Part shown: piece after piece, positions 35,547 through 45,435 of the stretch | Numbering within the stretch: the first letter of the stretch is position 1 | Layout: each line of letters starts with the position of its first letter | DNA from: Spartobacteria bacterium | GTDB taxonomy: Bacteria; Verrucomicrobiota; Verrucomicrobiia; Chthoniobacterales; UBA10450 | DNA length: 64,000 nt | Assembly: GCA_021325495.1 (NCBI GenBank) | Contig: JAJPGZ010000014.1 | Location: 1-64,000 of the forward strand | Reading direction: 5' to 3' | Translations under genes and position numbers: made by a program | Notes under the pieces: generated by a model | Database searches by the model: none | Seen by the model: only the letters and a program-made list of their open reading frames with translations | Told to the model about the DNA's origin: nothing

Positions 35547-36746
35547 ATGAAAGTCTGCTTGCTGACTAACGAATATCCGCCGCACATCTACGGCGGCGCC
35601 GGTGTCCATGTCGATTATCTCTCGCGCGAGCTGGCCAGGACGATCGATGTCGATGTGCGCTGCTTCGGCGATCAGGATTTCACGCGCGGCCGGCTGAAGG
35701 TGAAAGGGTACGATGTCGATCTTGCGAAAGCGGATTGTCCGAAGCCGTTGAAATCAGTTTTCGGCGCGATCCAGCGCGACATCGATTTTAACACCACGAA
35801 CATCGATGCCGATCTTGTTCATTGTCACACGTGGTATTCCCACTTCGGCGGGATCCTTGCGAAAAAGAATTACGGAATTCCGCTTGTCATCACCGTGCAT
35901 TCGCTCGAGCCGCTGCGGCCGTGGAAGCGGGAGCAACTCGCAGGTGGTTACGATTTCAGTTTGTGGGTGGAGAAAACCGCGCTCGAAATGGCGGACGCGA
36001 TCATCGCCGTTTCACGCGGAACGAAAGCGGACATCCAACGCTTGTTCGATGTCGATCCTGCGCGCGTGCCGGTGATTTATAACGGCATCGATCTCGACGA
36101 ATACCGAAAAGTCGAAACAACGAACGCGCTGAAGAAGTACCATGTCGATCTTACGAAGCCGTATTTGCTTTTCGTCGGACGCATAGCGCGTCAAAAAGGA
36201 ATTATCTATTTAGTTAGGGCGATTGAGCACATGGATCCCGGTTTTCAGATCGTGCTTTGCGCGGGCGCACCGGACACGCCGGAGATTGCGCAGGAGATGA
36301 ACGACGCGATTGCGAAAGCGAAACAAAAACGTCCCGACATTATCTGGATCGAAGAAATGTTAGATCGACAATCGACTATCGAGATGTATTCGCACGCAGC
36401 CGTGTTCTGTTGCCCGTCCATCTACGAACCTTTCGGCATCATCAATCTCGAAGCGATGGCGTGCGAAACCGCGGTCGTCGCCAGCGCCGTCGGCGGAATC
36501 AAAGAAGTCGTGGTCGATGGCGAAACCGGTTTCCTCGTCCCGCTCGAGCAGATGAACGAGTCACCGTTCGAGCCTAACGATCCCGAAAAATTCTCGCGCG
36601 ATCTCGCCGCGCGTATCAATCAGCTAATGAAAGATCGACAACTGCGCGAGAAATTCGGCAAAGCCGGGCGCAAACGCGCGGAAGAGAAGTTTGGCTGGAA
36701 CGCGATTGCGAAAGAGACGGTCAAACTCTACGAATCTCTTCTGTAG
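35547..36746 (+). CDS. GT4 glycosyltransferase, glycogen-synthase-like
   Basis: The product has 399 residues. GT-B fold: LLTNEYPPHIYGGAGVHVDY at the N-terminus with the GGAGVH donor/acceptor loop, VHCHTWYSHFGG, SRGTKADI, then FVGRIARQKGIIYL and the C-terminal EPFGIINLEAMACE (the E-x7-E catalytic pair). The length and these motifs match the GT4-type glycogen synthase/maltose-1-phosphate synthase group (GlgA/GlgM of actinobacteria and relatives). An alternative is a sucrose-synthase-like GT4. Five in-frame word-1 copies or near-copies encode KIDN/VDL/DRQ strings. Confidence 0.85.
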   Translation: MKVCLLTNEYPPHIYGGAGVHVDYLSRELARTIDVDVRCFGDQDFTRGRLKVKGYDVDLAKADCPKPLKSVFGAIQRDIDFNTTNIDADLVHCHTWYSHFGGILAKKNYGIPLVITVHSLEPLRPWKREQLAGGYDFSLWVEKTALEMADAIIAVSRGTKADIQRLFDVDPARVPVIYNGIDLDEYRKVETTNALKKYHVDLTKPYLLFVGRIARQKGIIYLVRAIEHMDPGFQIVLCAGAPDTPEIAQEMNDAIAKAKQKRPDIIWIEEMLDRQSTIEMYSHAAVFCCPSIYEPFGIINLEAMACETAVVASAVGGIKEVVVDGETGFLVPLEQMNESPFEPNDPEKFSRDLAARINQLMKDRQLREKFGKAGRKRAEEKFGWNAIAKETVKLYESLL

Positions 36747-36802
36747 CGGCGGTCTCTGACCGCGGAAATTATTGGATTCGGCGATCAGAAATCGCCGCTA
36801 CA
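36742..36802. repeat. REP-like palindrome, second family
   Basis: Arms 36742-36763 (start TGTAGCGGCGG) and 36781-36802 (end CGCCGCTACA) form a 22-bp imperfect inverted repeat whose few differences are transitions. The sequence differs from the repeat at 35470. It starts at the stop of the GT4 gene and ends seven bases before obg, so it probably ends the first transcript. Confidence 0.75.
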
Positions 36803-36809
36803 ATTCAGC

Positions 36810-37799
36810 ATGTTCGTCGATCGCATCAAAGTCTTCGCGCAGGCCGGAAGCGGCGGCCGCGGCGCAGTCAGTTTCCGTCGGGAGAAGTTTGTGCCGAAAG
36901 GCGGACCGGACGGCGGCGACGGGGGACGCGGCGGCGATGTGATTCTGCGTGCCGATTCGCATGTCGATAATCTGACCGGATTATTTTACGAGCCGATCAT
37001 CAAAGCGAAAAACGGCGGGCACGGCATGGGAAAGAAAATGTATGGCCGCGCCGCGCCTAACAAATTGCTGAGAGTGCCGATCGGCACAGTGGTGTATCCG
37101 GCGGATAACGAACCGTCTGAACCGATTGTCGATCTTGCGAAGGACGAACAGGAGTTTGTACTTTGCAAAGGAGGCGCAGGCGGGAAGGGGAACGTGCATT
37201 TCAAATCGTCGCGCAATCGCGCGCCACGCCAATACACCGAAGGCGAAGAAGGCGAGCAGGGACATTTTTTGTTCGAGCTGCGCACAATCGCCGATGCCGG
37301 ACTCGTCGGTTATCCGAACGCGGGCAAATCGACTTTGCTTCGAAAAATTTCGGCGGCGCGTCCGAAAGTCGCACCGTATCCATTCACGACGTTGCATCCG
37401 ATCGTCGGGGTGGTGGCGTTCGATGAATATCGGCGCGCGACTGTCGCGGACATTCCGGGATTGATCGAAGGCGCGCACAAGAATATCGGACTTGGGCACG
37501 ATTTTCTCCGGCACATCACTCGTTGCCGCGTTTTGATTTTCGTTGTCGATGTCGCGGGAAGCGAAGAACGCTCGCCGGTTGAAGACATTCAGACACTGCG
37601 CAAAGAGATCGATCTTTACGATGCGACGTTAACGAAGCGCCCGTGGTTCATCGTCGCAAATAAAATGGATTTACCGAATGCGGACGAGAACTTGTCGATC
37701 TTGCGCAAACGTTTTCCGAAGATCGACATCGTGCCGATTTCGGCGGCGAAGGGCGAGGGGATCGACGAACTGAAAAAGAAACTCGCGGAATCGCTGTAG
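36810..37799 (+). CDS. obg: Obg-family GTPase
   Basis: The product has 329 residues. The N-terminal glycine-rich Obg domain (1-158) includes GRGAVSFRREKFVPKGGPDG and GDGGRGGDVIL. In the G domain, G1 is GYPNAGKST (about 167-175), G3 DIPGLIEGA, G4 NKMD and G5 ISA. No C-terminal OCT extension is present. Obg is an essential GTPase of ribosome assembly and stress response. It is a single gene between two repeat elements. Word-1 copies encode PIVDLA and KIDIV in conserved stretches. Confidence 0.96.
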   Translation: MFVDRIKVFAQAGSGGRGAVSFRREKFVPKGGPDGGDGGRGGDVILRADSHVDNLTGLFYEPIIKAKNGGHGMGKKMYGRAAPNKLLRVPIGTVVYPADNEPSEPIVDLAKDEQEFVLCKGGAGGKGNVHFKSSRNRAPRQYTEGEEGEQGHFLFELRTIADAGLVGYPNAGKSTLLRKISAARPKVAPYPFTTLHPIVGVVAFDEYRRATVADIPGLIEGAHKNIGLGHDFLRHITRCRVLIFVVDVAGSEERSPVEDIQTLRKEIDLYDATLTKRPWFIVANKMDLPNADENLSILRKRFPKIDIVPISAAKGEGIDELKKKLAESL

Positions 37800-37837
37800 A
37801 AATTTCGGAAACGCGCTTGTCATCGCGGCAAATCCGG

Positions 37838-37893
37838 CTTTGGTAGGGCGCGACGCAAGCGCGCCTTGTTGAGCGCCCGGCTTCTGCGGGCGC
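37838..37893. repeat. double hairpin between obg and atpB
   Basis: GGCGCG (37847-37852) pairs with CGCGCC (37860-37865), and GCGCCCG (37873-37879) pairs with CGGGCGC (37887-37893). These two adjacent hairpins in the 139-base gap look like a third REP-like family and may end the obg transcript ahead of the ATP synthase operon. Confidence 0.5.
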
Positions 37894-37938
37894 CGACGAT
37901 GGGACTGAATCGGGCCGCGCTTTGCGAACCAGCAACCG

Positions 37939-38844
37939 ATGCATGTTCGTTTTCCAGTTCGTTTGACGATGTCGATCTTAGCGATCGTGGGAAGTTTCGC
38001 GTTCGCGACATCAACATTCGCGGCCGAAGCCGAGCACGAAGGTGTGCCGCTCAAAGCCGCCGAGCTGGTTCACATCGGAAAGTTTGCCATTACGAATTCG
38101 ATGCTGGTGACGTGGATCGTGGCCGCGGGCATCATCGCCTTCGCGCAAATGGCGACGCGAAACATCAAACAAGTCCCCGACGGCAAACAAAACTTTTGGG
38201 AATTTCTCGTCGAAGGTCTGCATGATTTTCTCGAGTCGATCATCGGCCGCGATCTCACGCGCAAAACATTTTGGTTCTTCGCCACGATTTTCATTTTCAT
38301 TTTGTTCGTGAACTGGTTCGGACTTATTCCGGGCGTGGGCACGATCGGCTGGGGCCATTACGATGCGGCGGCGAATTCGTTCCATGTCGATCGACCACTG
38401 CTTCGTGGCGGTAACGCGGACTTGAACATGACGTTCGCAATGGCGGCGGTGTTTTTCGTTTTGTGGGTCATCTGGGCGGTGCAAGCGCAAGGCGTCGGCG
38501 GGGTGTTGCTTCACCTCTTCGGACCGAAAGGCGACAGCAAAGGGATCATGAAGATCGCGATGATCGGCATTTTCTTTTTGGTCGGCCTGCTCGAAATCGT
38601 GTCGATCTTGTTCCGACCGATTTCGCTGAGCTTCCGACTGTTCGGCAACATTTACGCCGGCGAAAACATGCTCGAAGCGATGTCGAACCTGGTGCCGTCG
38701 CTCTCGTGGCTGATCCCGATCCCGTTTTATTTTATGGAGCTGCTCGTCGGCATTGTGCAGGCGCTCGTGTTCATGTTGCTGACGGCGGTGTTTACGTTAC
38801 TGATCGCGCAACACGAACCGGCGCATGGGGAGGCGCACCATTAG
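37939..38844 (+). CDS. atpB: ATP synthase F0 subunit a
   Basis: The product has up to 301 residues. Start is 37939 or the ATG at 37969, which lies in a word-1 copy (ATGTCGATCTT) and would give MSILAIVGSFAFATSTFAAE, a signal-like N-terminus. Five or six membrane helices follow. The essential arginine lies in SLSFRLFGNIYAGENMLEAM, and the last helices contain QALVFMLLTAVFTLLIAQ. Subunit a forms the proton half-channels against the c ring. It is the first gene of the operon; no atpI is seen upstream. Confidence 0.95.
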   Translation: MHVRFPVRLTMSILAIVGSFAFATSTFAAEAEHEGVPLKAAELVHIGKFAITNSMLVTWIVAAGIIAFAQMATRNIKQVPDGKQNFWEFLVEGLHDFLESIIGRDLTRKTFWFFATIFIFILFVNWFGLIPGVGTIGWGHYDAAANSFHVDRPLLRGGNADLNMTFAMAAVFFVLWVIWAVQAQGVGGVLLHLFGPKGDSKGIMKIAMIGIFFLVGLLEIVSILFRPISLSFRLFGNIYAGENMLEAMSNLVPSLSWLIPIPFYFMELLVGIVQALVFMLLTAVFTLLIAQHEPAHGEAHH

Positions 38845-38913
38845 AAAAATTTCGGTGACTGTGACCGTGGTTCCCGCGGGTGTCGCCGAGTGAAACCTAA
38901 CGAAAGAAAAAAT

Positions 38914-39126
38914 ATGATGTTACCAATACTCGCAGAAATGACCGGAAGCATTCACGTCGGACTGGCAGCGCTCGGCGCGGCCGTGGGCGTGGGACTCATC
39001 GGCATGGGCGCCTCGAGCGCAGTCGGCCGGAATCCCGGCGCAGCCACACCGATTCTCGTGCAAGCGATTCTCGCGATCGCGTTCACGGAAGCGATTGTGT
39101 TCTACGCGCTCTTCCTCGTCCGCTAA
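38914..39126 (+). CDS. atpE: ATP synthase F0 subunit c
   Basis: The product has 70 residues (start ATG 38914 or 38917; the frame also extends back to 38890). Two helices are joined by the polar loop GRNPGA. The ion-binding carboxylate lies in helix 2 (ILAIAFTEAIVFYALF, TEA), followed by Ala rather than Ser/Thr, and helix 1 lacks the Gln seen in sodium-type rings. This argues for proton coupling, by inference from known c subunits. Confidence 0.95.
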   Translation: MMLPILAEMTGSIHVGLAALGAAVGVGLIGMGASSAVGRNPGAATPILVQAILAIAFTEAIVFYALFLVR

Positions 39127-39146
39127 CGAATTAACGCAAGATCGAC

Positions 39147-39686
39147 ATGTTCATCTCGATCATCGCCGCTTCCAGCCTAACGGACATTGCGAAAGATACG
39201 GCCGAGCAATTCGGCTGGAACCCGTGGCTCTTTCTTTCGCAAGTCATTAGCTTCACCGTCGTCGCGCTTCTGCTGCGGAAGTTTGCCTATCAACCGATCC
39301 TGAAAGTTCTGCACGAACGTCGCGATCGAATTGAAGAGAGCTTGCGCAACGCCGATCGCATCAAGCAGGAATTGGCGGAAGCGGAGAAGCGTTATGCCGA
39401 GATTTTATCGAAGGCGAATGCAGAAGCGCAAAAGATGATCGACGAAGCGCGGCAAAGCGCAGGCGCGCTGGCGTCGCGGAAGGAACAGGAAGCGATCGCG
39501 GCGGCGGAACAAATCATCGCGAAAGCGCGTGAAGCGGCGGCGCTGGAACATGAGCGCACGATGCAGCAATTGAAACACGAGCTCGGGCGACTCGTGGTCG
39601 AAACGACGACAAAAGTAACCGGCAAAGTTTTGACGAGCGAAGATCAACGACGACTGCAGGAGGAAGCGGCGCGGCAGCTCGCGTAA
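39147..39686 (+). CDS. atpF: ATP synthase F0 subunit b
   Basis: The product has 179 residues: one membrane helix (about 27-45, WLFLSQVISFTVVALLLRKF), then a long charged amphipathic helix that forms the peripheral stalk (KVLHERRDRIEESLRNADRI onward). The start codon lies inside word 1 (AAGATCGACATG at 39138-39149) with no Shine-Dalgarno visible. A tandem word pair follows the stop. Confidence 0.95.
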   Translation: MFISIIAASSLTDIAKDTAEQFGWNPWLFLSQVISFTVVALLLRKFAYQPILKVLHERRDRIEESLRNADRIKQELAEAEKRYAEILSKANAEAQKMIDEARQSAGALASRKEQEAIAAAEQIIAKAREAAALEHERTMQQLKHELGRLVVETTTKVTGKVLTSEDQRRLQEEAARQLA

Positions 39687-39708
39687 GATCGACAATTGCA
39701 AGATCGAC

Positions 39709-40101
39709 ATGAAAATTAACAAGGAGGTTCGGCAAACAGCGCGCGCGCTTTTGCGGGCGAGTTTTACCGACGGCCAGATTGATCGGGGCAAGATCGCGAA
39801 CCTGCTCGATTCCCTTGTCACGAAAAAGCCGCGGAATTATCTCGGAATCCTCGAGCTATACAAACGCCTGTTGCGGATGGAACTCGCGAAAAGGCACGCG
39901 CGCATCGAGGCGGCGCATGAGCTGAGCCCGGAAGTGACGGCGCAGATCGTGCAGGGACTGGCGCGACGCTACGGCAACGACCTTACGACCGAGTTCGTTG
40001 TCGATCCAAACTTGTTAGGCGGAATGCGCGTGCGCGTGGGGAGCGATGTGTGGGACGGCACGGTGAAAAGCCGGCTGGAACGTCTGGCCAATGAACTTTA
40101 A
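39709..40101 (+). CDS. atpH: ATP synthase F1 subunit delta (short form)
   Basis: The product has 130 residues against about 175-180 in most bacteria. The C-terminal two-thirds fit delta/OSCP (ELSPEVTAQIVQGLARRYGN, VDPNLLGGMRVRVGSDVWDG, then VKSRLERLANEL). The N-terminal helical domain is reduced. The ATG lies inside word 1 (AAGATCGACATG). Position between b and alpha fixes the identity. Confidence 0.9.
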   Translation: MKINKEVRQTARALLRASFTDGQIDRGKIANLLDSLVTKKPRNYLGILELYKRLLRMELAKRHARIEAAHELSPEVTAQIVQGLARRYGNDLTTEFVVDPNLLGGMRVRVGSDVWDGTVKSRLERLANEL

Positions 40102-40106
40102 CCATG

Positions 40107-40132
40107 CGGGAAGCTGACAGCTTTCCCTACAG
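40107..40132 (+). repeat. half copy of the 35470 REP-like repeat
   Basis: GGGAAGCTGACAGCTTTCCC followed by TACAG matches the right arm of the 35470-35534 palindrome with small changes. It lies in the 43-base atpH-atpA gap, 12 bases before the atpA start. Confidence 0.7.
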
Positions 40133-40144
40133 CAAAGACAAAAC

Positions 40145-41671
40145 ATGAGCAGCATACTTGAAGAAATCGAAACGAAAATCGCGGGACTAAAAACATCGAC
40201 CACGAAGTCGAACGTCGGCGTCGTGCGCGAAGCGGGCGATGGCGTCGCGCGCATCGAAGGATTGAGCGACGTGATGTTGAACGAGATGATCGAATTCCCG
40301 AACGGCATCTTCGGGCTCGCGCTCAATCTTGAAGAAACGGAAGTCGGCTGCATTTTGTTAGGCGATTTCACCAAGATTTCCGAAGGCGATGAGGTCAAGA
40401 CGACGGGGCGATTGCTTTCGGTCCCGGTGGGCAAAGGTTTGTTAGGCCGCGTCGTGAATACGCTCGGCCAGCCGCTCGACAATAAAGGGCCGGTGAAATC
40501 GGAAACGTTTTATCCCGTCGAAAAAATTGCGCCCGGCGTCATCAAACGCAAAAGCGTGAGCCAGCCGGTCCAGACCGGCATCATGGCGATCGACGCGATG
40601 ATTCCGATCGGCCGCGGACAACGTGAATTGATCATCGGTGATCGCGCGACTGGAAAATCGACAATCGCCATCGACACGATCATTAGCCAGGCGCGATTGA
40701 ATAAGGCGAACGAGAACAACAAAGATTATCGGCCGCTCTATTGTATCTACGTCGCGGTCGGCCAGAAAAATTCGAACGTCGCGCGCGCGCTCGCCGTTCT
40801 CGAAAAAGAAGGCGCGATGCCGTACACGACGATCATCTCGGCGCCGGCGTCCGATTCGGCGACGAACCAATATCTCGCGCCATTCGCCGGCGCGGCCATG
40901 GGCGAATGGTTCATGGATAACGGAATGGATGCGCTCATTATTTATGACGACTTGTCGAAACACGCGGTCGCGTATCGGCAGGTGTCGTTAGTCTTGAAGC
41001 GGCCGTCGGGGCGCGAAGCGTACCCGGGCGACGTGTTCTATTTGCATTCGCGTTTGCTCGAGCGCAGCGCGCGCGTGTCGGAGGAATTTGGCGGCGGCTC
41101 GTTAACGGCGTTGCCGATCATTGAAACGCAAGCGGGCGACGTGTCGGCCTACATTCCGACGAACGTGATCTCGATTACGGACGGACAGATTTATCTCGAG
41201 ACCGATTTGTTTTATCAGGGCGTGCGGCCGGCGATTTCGGTCGGTCTATCGGTGAGTCGAGTCGGCTCCGCCGCGCAGATCAAGGCGATCAAACAAGTGG
41301 CGGGCAAAGTGAAGCTCGATCTTGCGCAGTTCCGCGAACTTGCGGCGTTCGCGCAATTCGGCTCCGACCTGGATGCGGCGACGAAAGCGCGGCTCGAGCG
41401 CGGCCAGCGCATCGTCGAGGTCTTCAAGCAGAAGCAATACAATCCGATTCCAGTCGAAGAGCAGGTCGCGGTCATGTGGGCGATGCAGAATGGATACTTC
41501 GACGCGGTGCCAGTCGATCGCGTGAAAGAATTCCAGACGAAGCTGCAGGATTATCTTTCGACGCGAAAAGATGTTTTGTTAGGCAAAATTCGCGACAAGA
41601 AAGCGCTCGACGAAGAGCTGGAGTCGGAACTGCGCAGCACGGTGGAAGAGTTCAAAGCGACCTGGATGTAG
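40145..41671 (+). CDS. atpA: ATP synthase F1 subunit alpha
   Basis: The product has 508 residues. Visible hallmarks are the Walker [14 protein letters not shown], the [16 protein letters not shown] segment, [20 protein letters not shown] and the [21 protein letters not shown] region. The alpha subunit forms the non-catalytic nucleotide sites of the F1 hexamer. It carries copies of word 2 (40357, 40441, 41578) but no exact word 1. The gap to atpG contains a tandem pair of the variant TGTCGATCTA. Confidence 0.97.
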   Translation: MSSILEEIETKIAGLKTSTTKSNVGVVREAGDGVARIEGLSDVMLNEMIEFPNGIFGLALNLEETEVGCILLGDFTKISEGDEVKTTGRLLSVPVGKGLLGRVVNTLGQPLDNKGPVKSETFYPVEKIAPGVIKRKSVSQPVQTGIMAIDAMIPIGRGQRELIIGDRATGKSTIAIDTIISQARLNKANENNKDYRPLYCIYVAVGQKNSNVARALAVLEKEGAMPYTTIISAPASDSATNQYLAPFAGAAMGEWFMDNGMDALIIYDDLSKHAVAYRQVSLVLKRPSGREAYPGDVFYLHSRLLERSARVSEEFGGGSLTALPIIETQAGDVSAYIPTNVISITDGQIYLETDLFYQGVRPAISVGLSVSRVGSAAQIKAIKQVAGKVKLDLAQFRELAAFAQFGSDLDAATKARLERGQRIVEVFKQKQYNPIPVEEQVAVMWAMQNGYFDAVPVDRVKEFQTKLQDYLSTRKDVLLGKIRDKKALDEELESELRSTVEEFKATWM

Positions 41672-41707
41672 AGGAAGATGTCGATCTAACGAGTTGTCGA
41701 TCTAACC

Positions 41708-42565
41708 ATGGCCAGCACACAGGACATACGGCGCCGGATCAAATCGATCCGCAATATCGGCCAGCTGACCAAGGCGATGCAGATGGTGGCGGCGTCGAAG
41801 ATGCGCCGCGCGCAACAGAGCGCTCTGGCCAGCCGCCCTTACGCCGGGTTGATGAATCGCGTTCTTGTCTCCTTGCAAAAACGCACCGATCCCAAATTGC
41901 ATCCGCTGTTGCAGGTCCGTCCGCTGCAGAAGGAGCTGGTGATTGTGCTGAGCACCGACAAAGGTTTGGCGGGTTCACTAAATACAAATCTATTTCGCGA
42001 AGCGCTTACTTTCGATTCGGCCAAGAGTGATTACATCGTTTCTGGACGGAAAGCGCGCCAGTTCATCGCGCGAATCAAGCGCAATCTTGTCGCCGACTTC
42101 GAATTGAAGGACGCCCCGTCATTCGTCGAAACGAAAGCGATGGCAAATTTTGCGATCGAGAAATTTCTAAGTCGCGAATTCGACAAGGTATCGGTGTTGT
42201 TCCCGCATTTCATCAATACGATCAATCAACAACCAACGATCCGGACGCTGTTACCGATCAGCCCTTTCGATTTACCGAAGGAGGGCGAAACGGCGGATTC
42301 GATGGGCGAATACAAATTCGAGCCGACACCGGAAGCGGTGCTCGACGTCATTTTGCCGTACTACATTCAGTATCAGGTTTACCAAATGATTCTCGATGCG
42401 CGCGCCTCGGAACATAGCGCGCGCATGGTCGCAATGAAGAACGCGACCGATAACGCGAAGGAGTTCATCAAGGACCTGACGCTCGAATACAACAAGATGC
42501 GGCAGGCGAGCATCACGACCGAGTTGCTAGAGATCGCGACAGCGCAGATGGCGCTGGCCTCGTAA
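41708..42565 (+). CDS. atpG: ATP synthase F1 subunit gamma
   Basis: The product has 285 residues. The conserved ends are intact: MASTQDIRRRIKSIRNIGQL with LTKAMQMVAASKMRRAQ at the N-terminus and MKNATDNAKEFIKDLTLEYN with RQASITTELLEIATAQMALA at the C-terminus. These coiled coils form the rotor axle. The gene ends the first part of the operon, as a strong terminator follows. No exact word-1 copy lies inside. Confidence 0.97.
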   Translation: MASTQDIRRRIKSIRNIGQLTKAMQMVAASKMRRAQQSALASRPYAGLMNRVLVSLQKRTDPKLHPLLQVRPLQKELVIVLSTDKGLAGSLNTNLFREALTFDSAKSDYIVSGRKARQFIARIKRNLVADFELKDAPSFVETKAMANFAIEKFLSREFDKVSVLFPHFINTINQQPTIRTLLPISPFDLPKEGETADSMGEYKFEPTPEAVLDVILPYYIQYQVYQMILDARASEHSARMVAMKNATDNAKEFIKDLTLEYNKMRQASITTELLEIATAQMALAS

Positions 42566-42585
42566 GCCGGACGTTCCGGAAAATG

Positions 42586-42615
42586 AAAACGGCCGTTCTT
42601 GCGAACGGCCGTTTT
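42586..42615 (+). terminator. intrinsic terminator after atpG
   Basis: The arms AAAACGGCCGTTC (42586-42598) and GAACGGCCGTTTT (42603-42615) form a perfect 13-bp stem with loop TTGC. The T-rich end makes it bidirectional, so it can end atpG and also the PEP-CTERM gene that runs against it. Confidence 0.9.
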
Positions 42616-42635
42616 CGTTAACCAACAAAACGTCG

Positions 42636-43328
42636 TTAGATGCGAACTGCGCAGCGCGCGGCGGTGCGACGGCGGCGCACTTCAAGGGCGATCGCGCAAC
42701 CGAGCACGAGCAGAACCGGCGCGAACGTGGCCGCTTCCGGAACTGGTGTCACATTTAAGGTGAAGGTGATACCGTCGTTGAAGAAGTGGCAGTCAGGGTC
42801 CAAGCCGAACGCGATGTCGTGACCGGCATTGATGTAAGAAGTCAGCGTCGCGATTTGGTCAGCGGTGAAGCTGATGGTGTAATCGTGGCCCGTGGTCGTG
42901 AACGAGGGATTGCCCAGGAGCAAATCGCGCGTGCCGTTCGCCACCAACCAGCCGGGGCTGTTGTGGAATCTGGCGTTGGCGAAATCGTCGGTCAGATCCG
43001 TGACAGGCGCGCTGCCGGTCGGATCGTCGGTGAAGGAAGCGACGCCCGCGAAGATCGCCGTGTCGAGCAAGTGGATGTGCAGAACGTTCGGATTCGAGTC
43101 CCAGTTCGAAATGTTTTTGAAGGTCAACGTCGCGCCGGTGATCGCGAGGTTGTTCAGGTTGATATTGTCGATCCGCCAGGTGTAGACCATGTGATGGTCG
43201 AGATCATTGAGATCTGCGGGCGTAGGCGAGTAGGTTAAAGGTGCAAGCGCGGCGTGCGATTGGGTCGCGGCCAGGATTGCGGCTGCTGCCACAGCGAGAC
43301 TAACGGATGTTTTCGTAACTAGTTTCAT
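42636..43328 (-). CDS. PEP-CTERM sorting-signal protein inside the atp locus
   Basis: The product has 230 residues: a signal peptide (1 to about 26, ending in QSHA), then a beta-rich extracellular region (ATLTFKNISNWDSNPNVLHI, YTISFTADQIATLTS), and a C-terminal PEP-CTERM signal with VPEAATFAPVLLVLGC, a membrane helix and RRRR. Such proteins are sorted by exosortase to the outer surface or into biofilm matrix. The gene lies head-to-head with atpD and tail-to-tail with atpG, an unusual insertion in the ATP synthase cluster. No dispersed word lies in the gene. Confidence 0.85.
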   Translation of the reverse strand: MKLVTKTSVSLAVAAAAILAATQSHAALAPLTYSPTPADLNDLDHHMVYTWRIDNINLNNLAITGATLTFKNISNWDSNPNVLHIHLLDTAIFAGVASFTDDPTGSAPVTDLTDDFANARFHNSPGWLVANGTRDLLLGNPSFTTTGHDYTISFTADQIATLTSYINAGHDIAFGLDPDCHFFNDGITFTLNVTPVPEAATFAPVLLVLGCAIALEVRRRRTAARCAVRI

Positions 43329-43524
43329 AGGTTAATGGCTGACAGCTTTTATAATTCCCATAAATGAGTCGCACACGTCAATACTTTCTTTATGCCAACG
43401 CAAAATATTTTTGGGGCCGTTCCAGCCCGCTCCGTTGGAATGGTGCGCAAGATCGACATCTACTGGGGAAAAAGCGCGGCTAATTGCCCGAATTTCCACT
43501 TGTTGGCCGAGCGTGGCTGAATAA

Positions 43525-44976
<1,452 letters not shown>

Positions 44977-44978
44977 CG

Positions 44979-45392
44979 ATGGCCACGCTTCGTCTCGAGA
45001 TCACCACGCCGGAAGCCAAAGCGTACTCGGAGGATGTCGATTTTGTTTTGCTGCCGGGCAGCGAAGGCGAGCTCGGCGTTTTTCCAAACCACGTGCCGTT
45101 GCTGACAACATTGCAGCCCGGCGAATTGCGCGTGCGCAAAGACGGCCGCGAGATCGCGCTCGCCGTGGGCGAAGGGTTCGTCGAGATCAAAGGGGACGCC
45201 GTTTCGGTTTTGACCGACATGGCGCTTGAACCGGAAAAGATCGACATGGAAGCGGCCGAGAAAGCGGTCCAGAGCGCGAAAGCGGCGATGAAGGAAGATC
45301 TCGGCAAGGAAGAAGTCGCGGCGGTTCAGGCCTCGCTGCAAAAAGCGCTCGCACAATTGCGCGTGAAACGCCGTCAGCGTCATCATCCGTAA
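44979..45392 (+). CDS. atpC: ATP synthase F1 subunit epsilon
   Basis: The product has 137 residues. Residues 1-85 form the beta-sandwich domain (LEITTPEAKAYSEDVDFVLL, GSEGELGVFPNHVPLLTTLQ), followed by the two-helix C-terminal part (AEKAVQSAKAAMKEDLGKEE). The ATG lies two bases after the atpD stop. The stop codon overlaps a tandem pair of word 1 (45391-45416). Confidence 0.96.
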   Translation: MATLRLEITTPEAKAYSEDVDFVLLPGSEGELGVFPNHVPLLTTLQPGELRVRKDGREIALAVGEGFVEIKGDAVSVLTDMALEPEKIDMEAAEKAVQSAKAAMKEDLGKEEVAAVQASLQKALAQLRVKRRQRHHP

Positions 45393-45435
45393 GATCGACA
45401 TCGCACAAGATCGACAGTCCGAGCCGGACGGGCAT

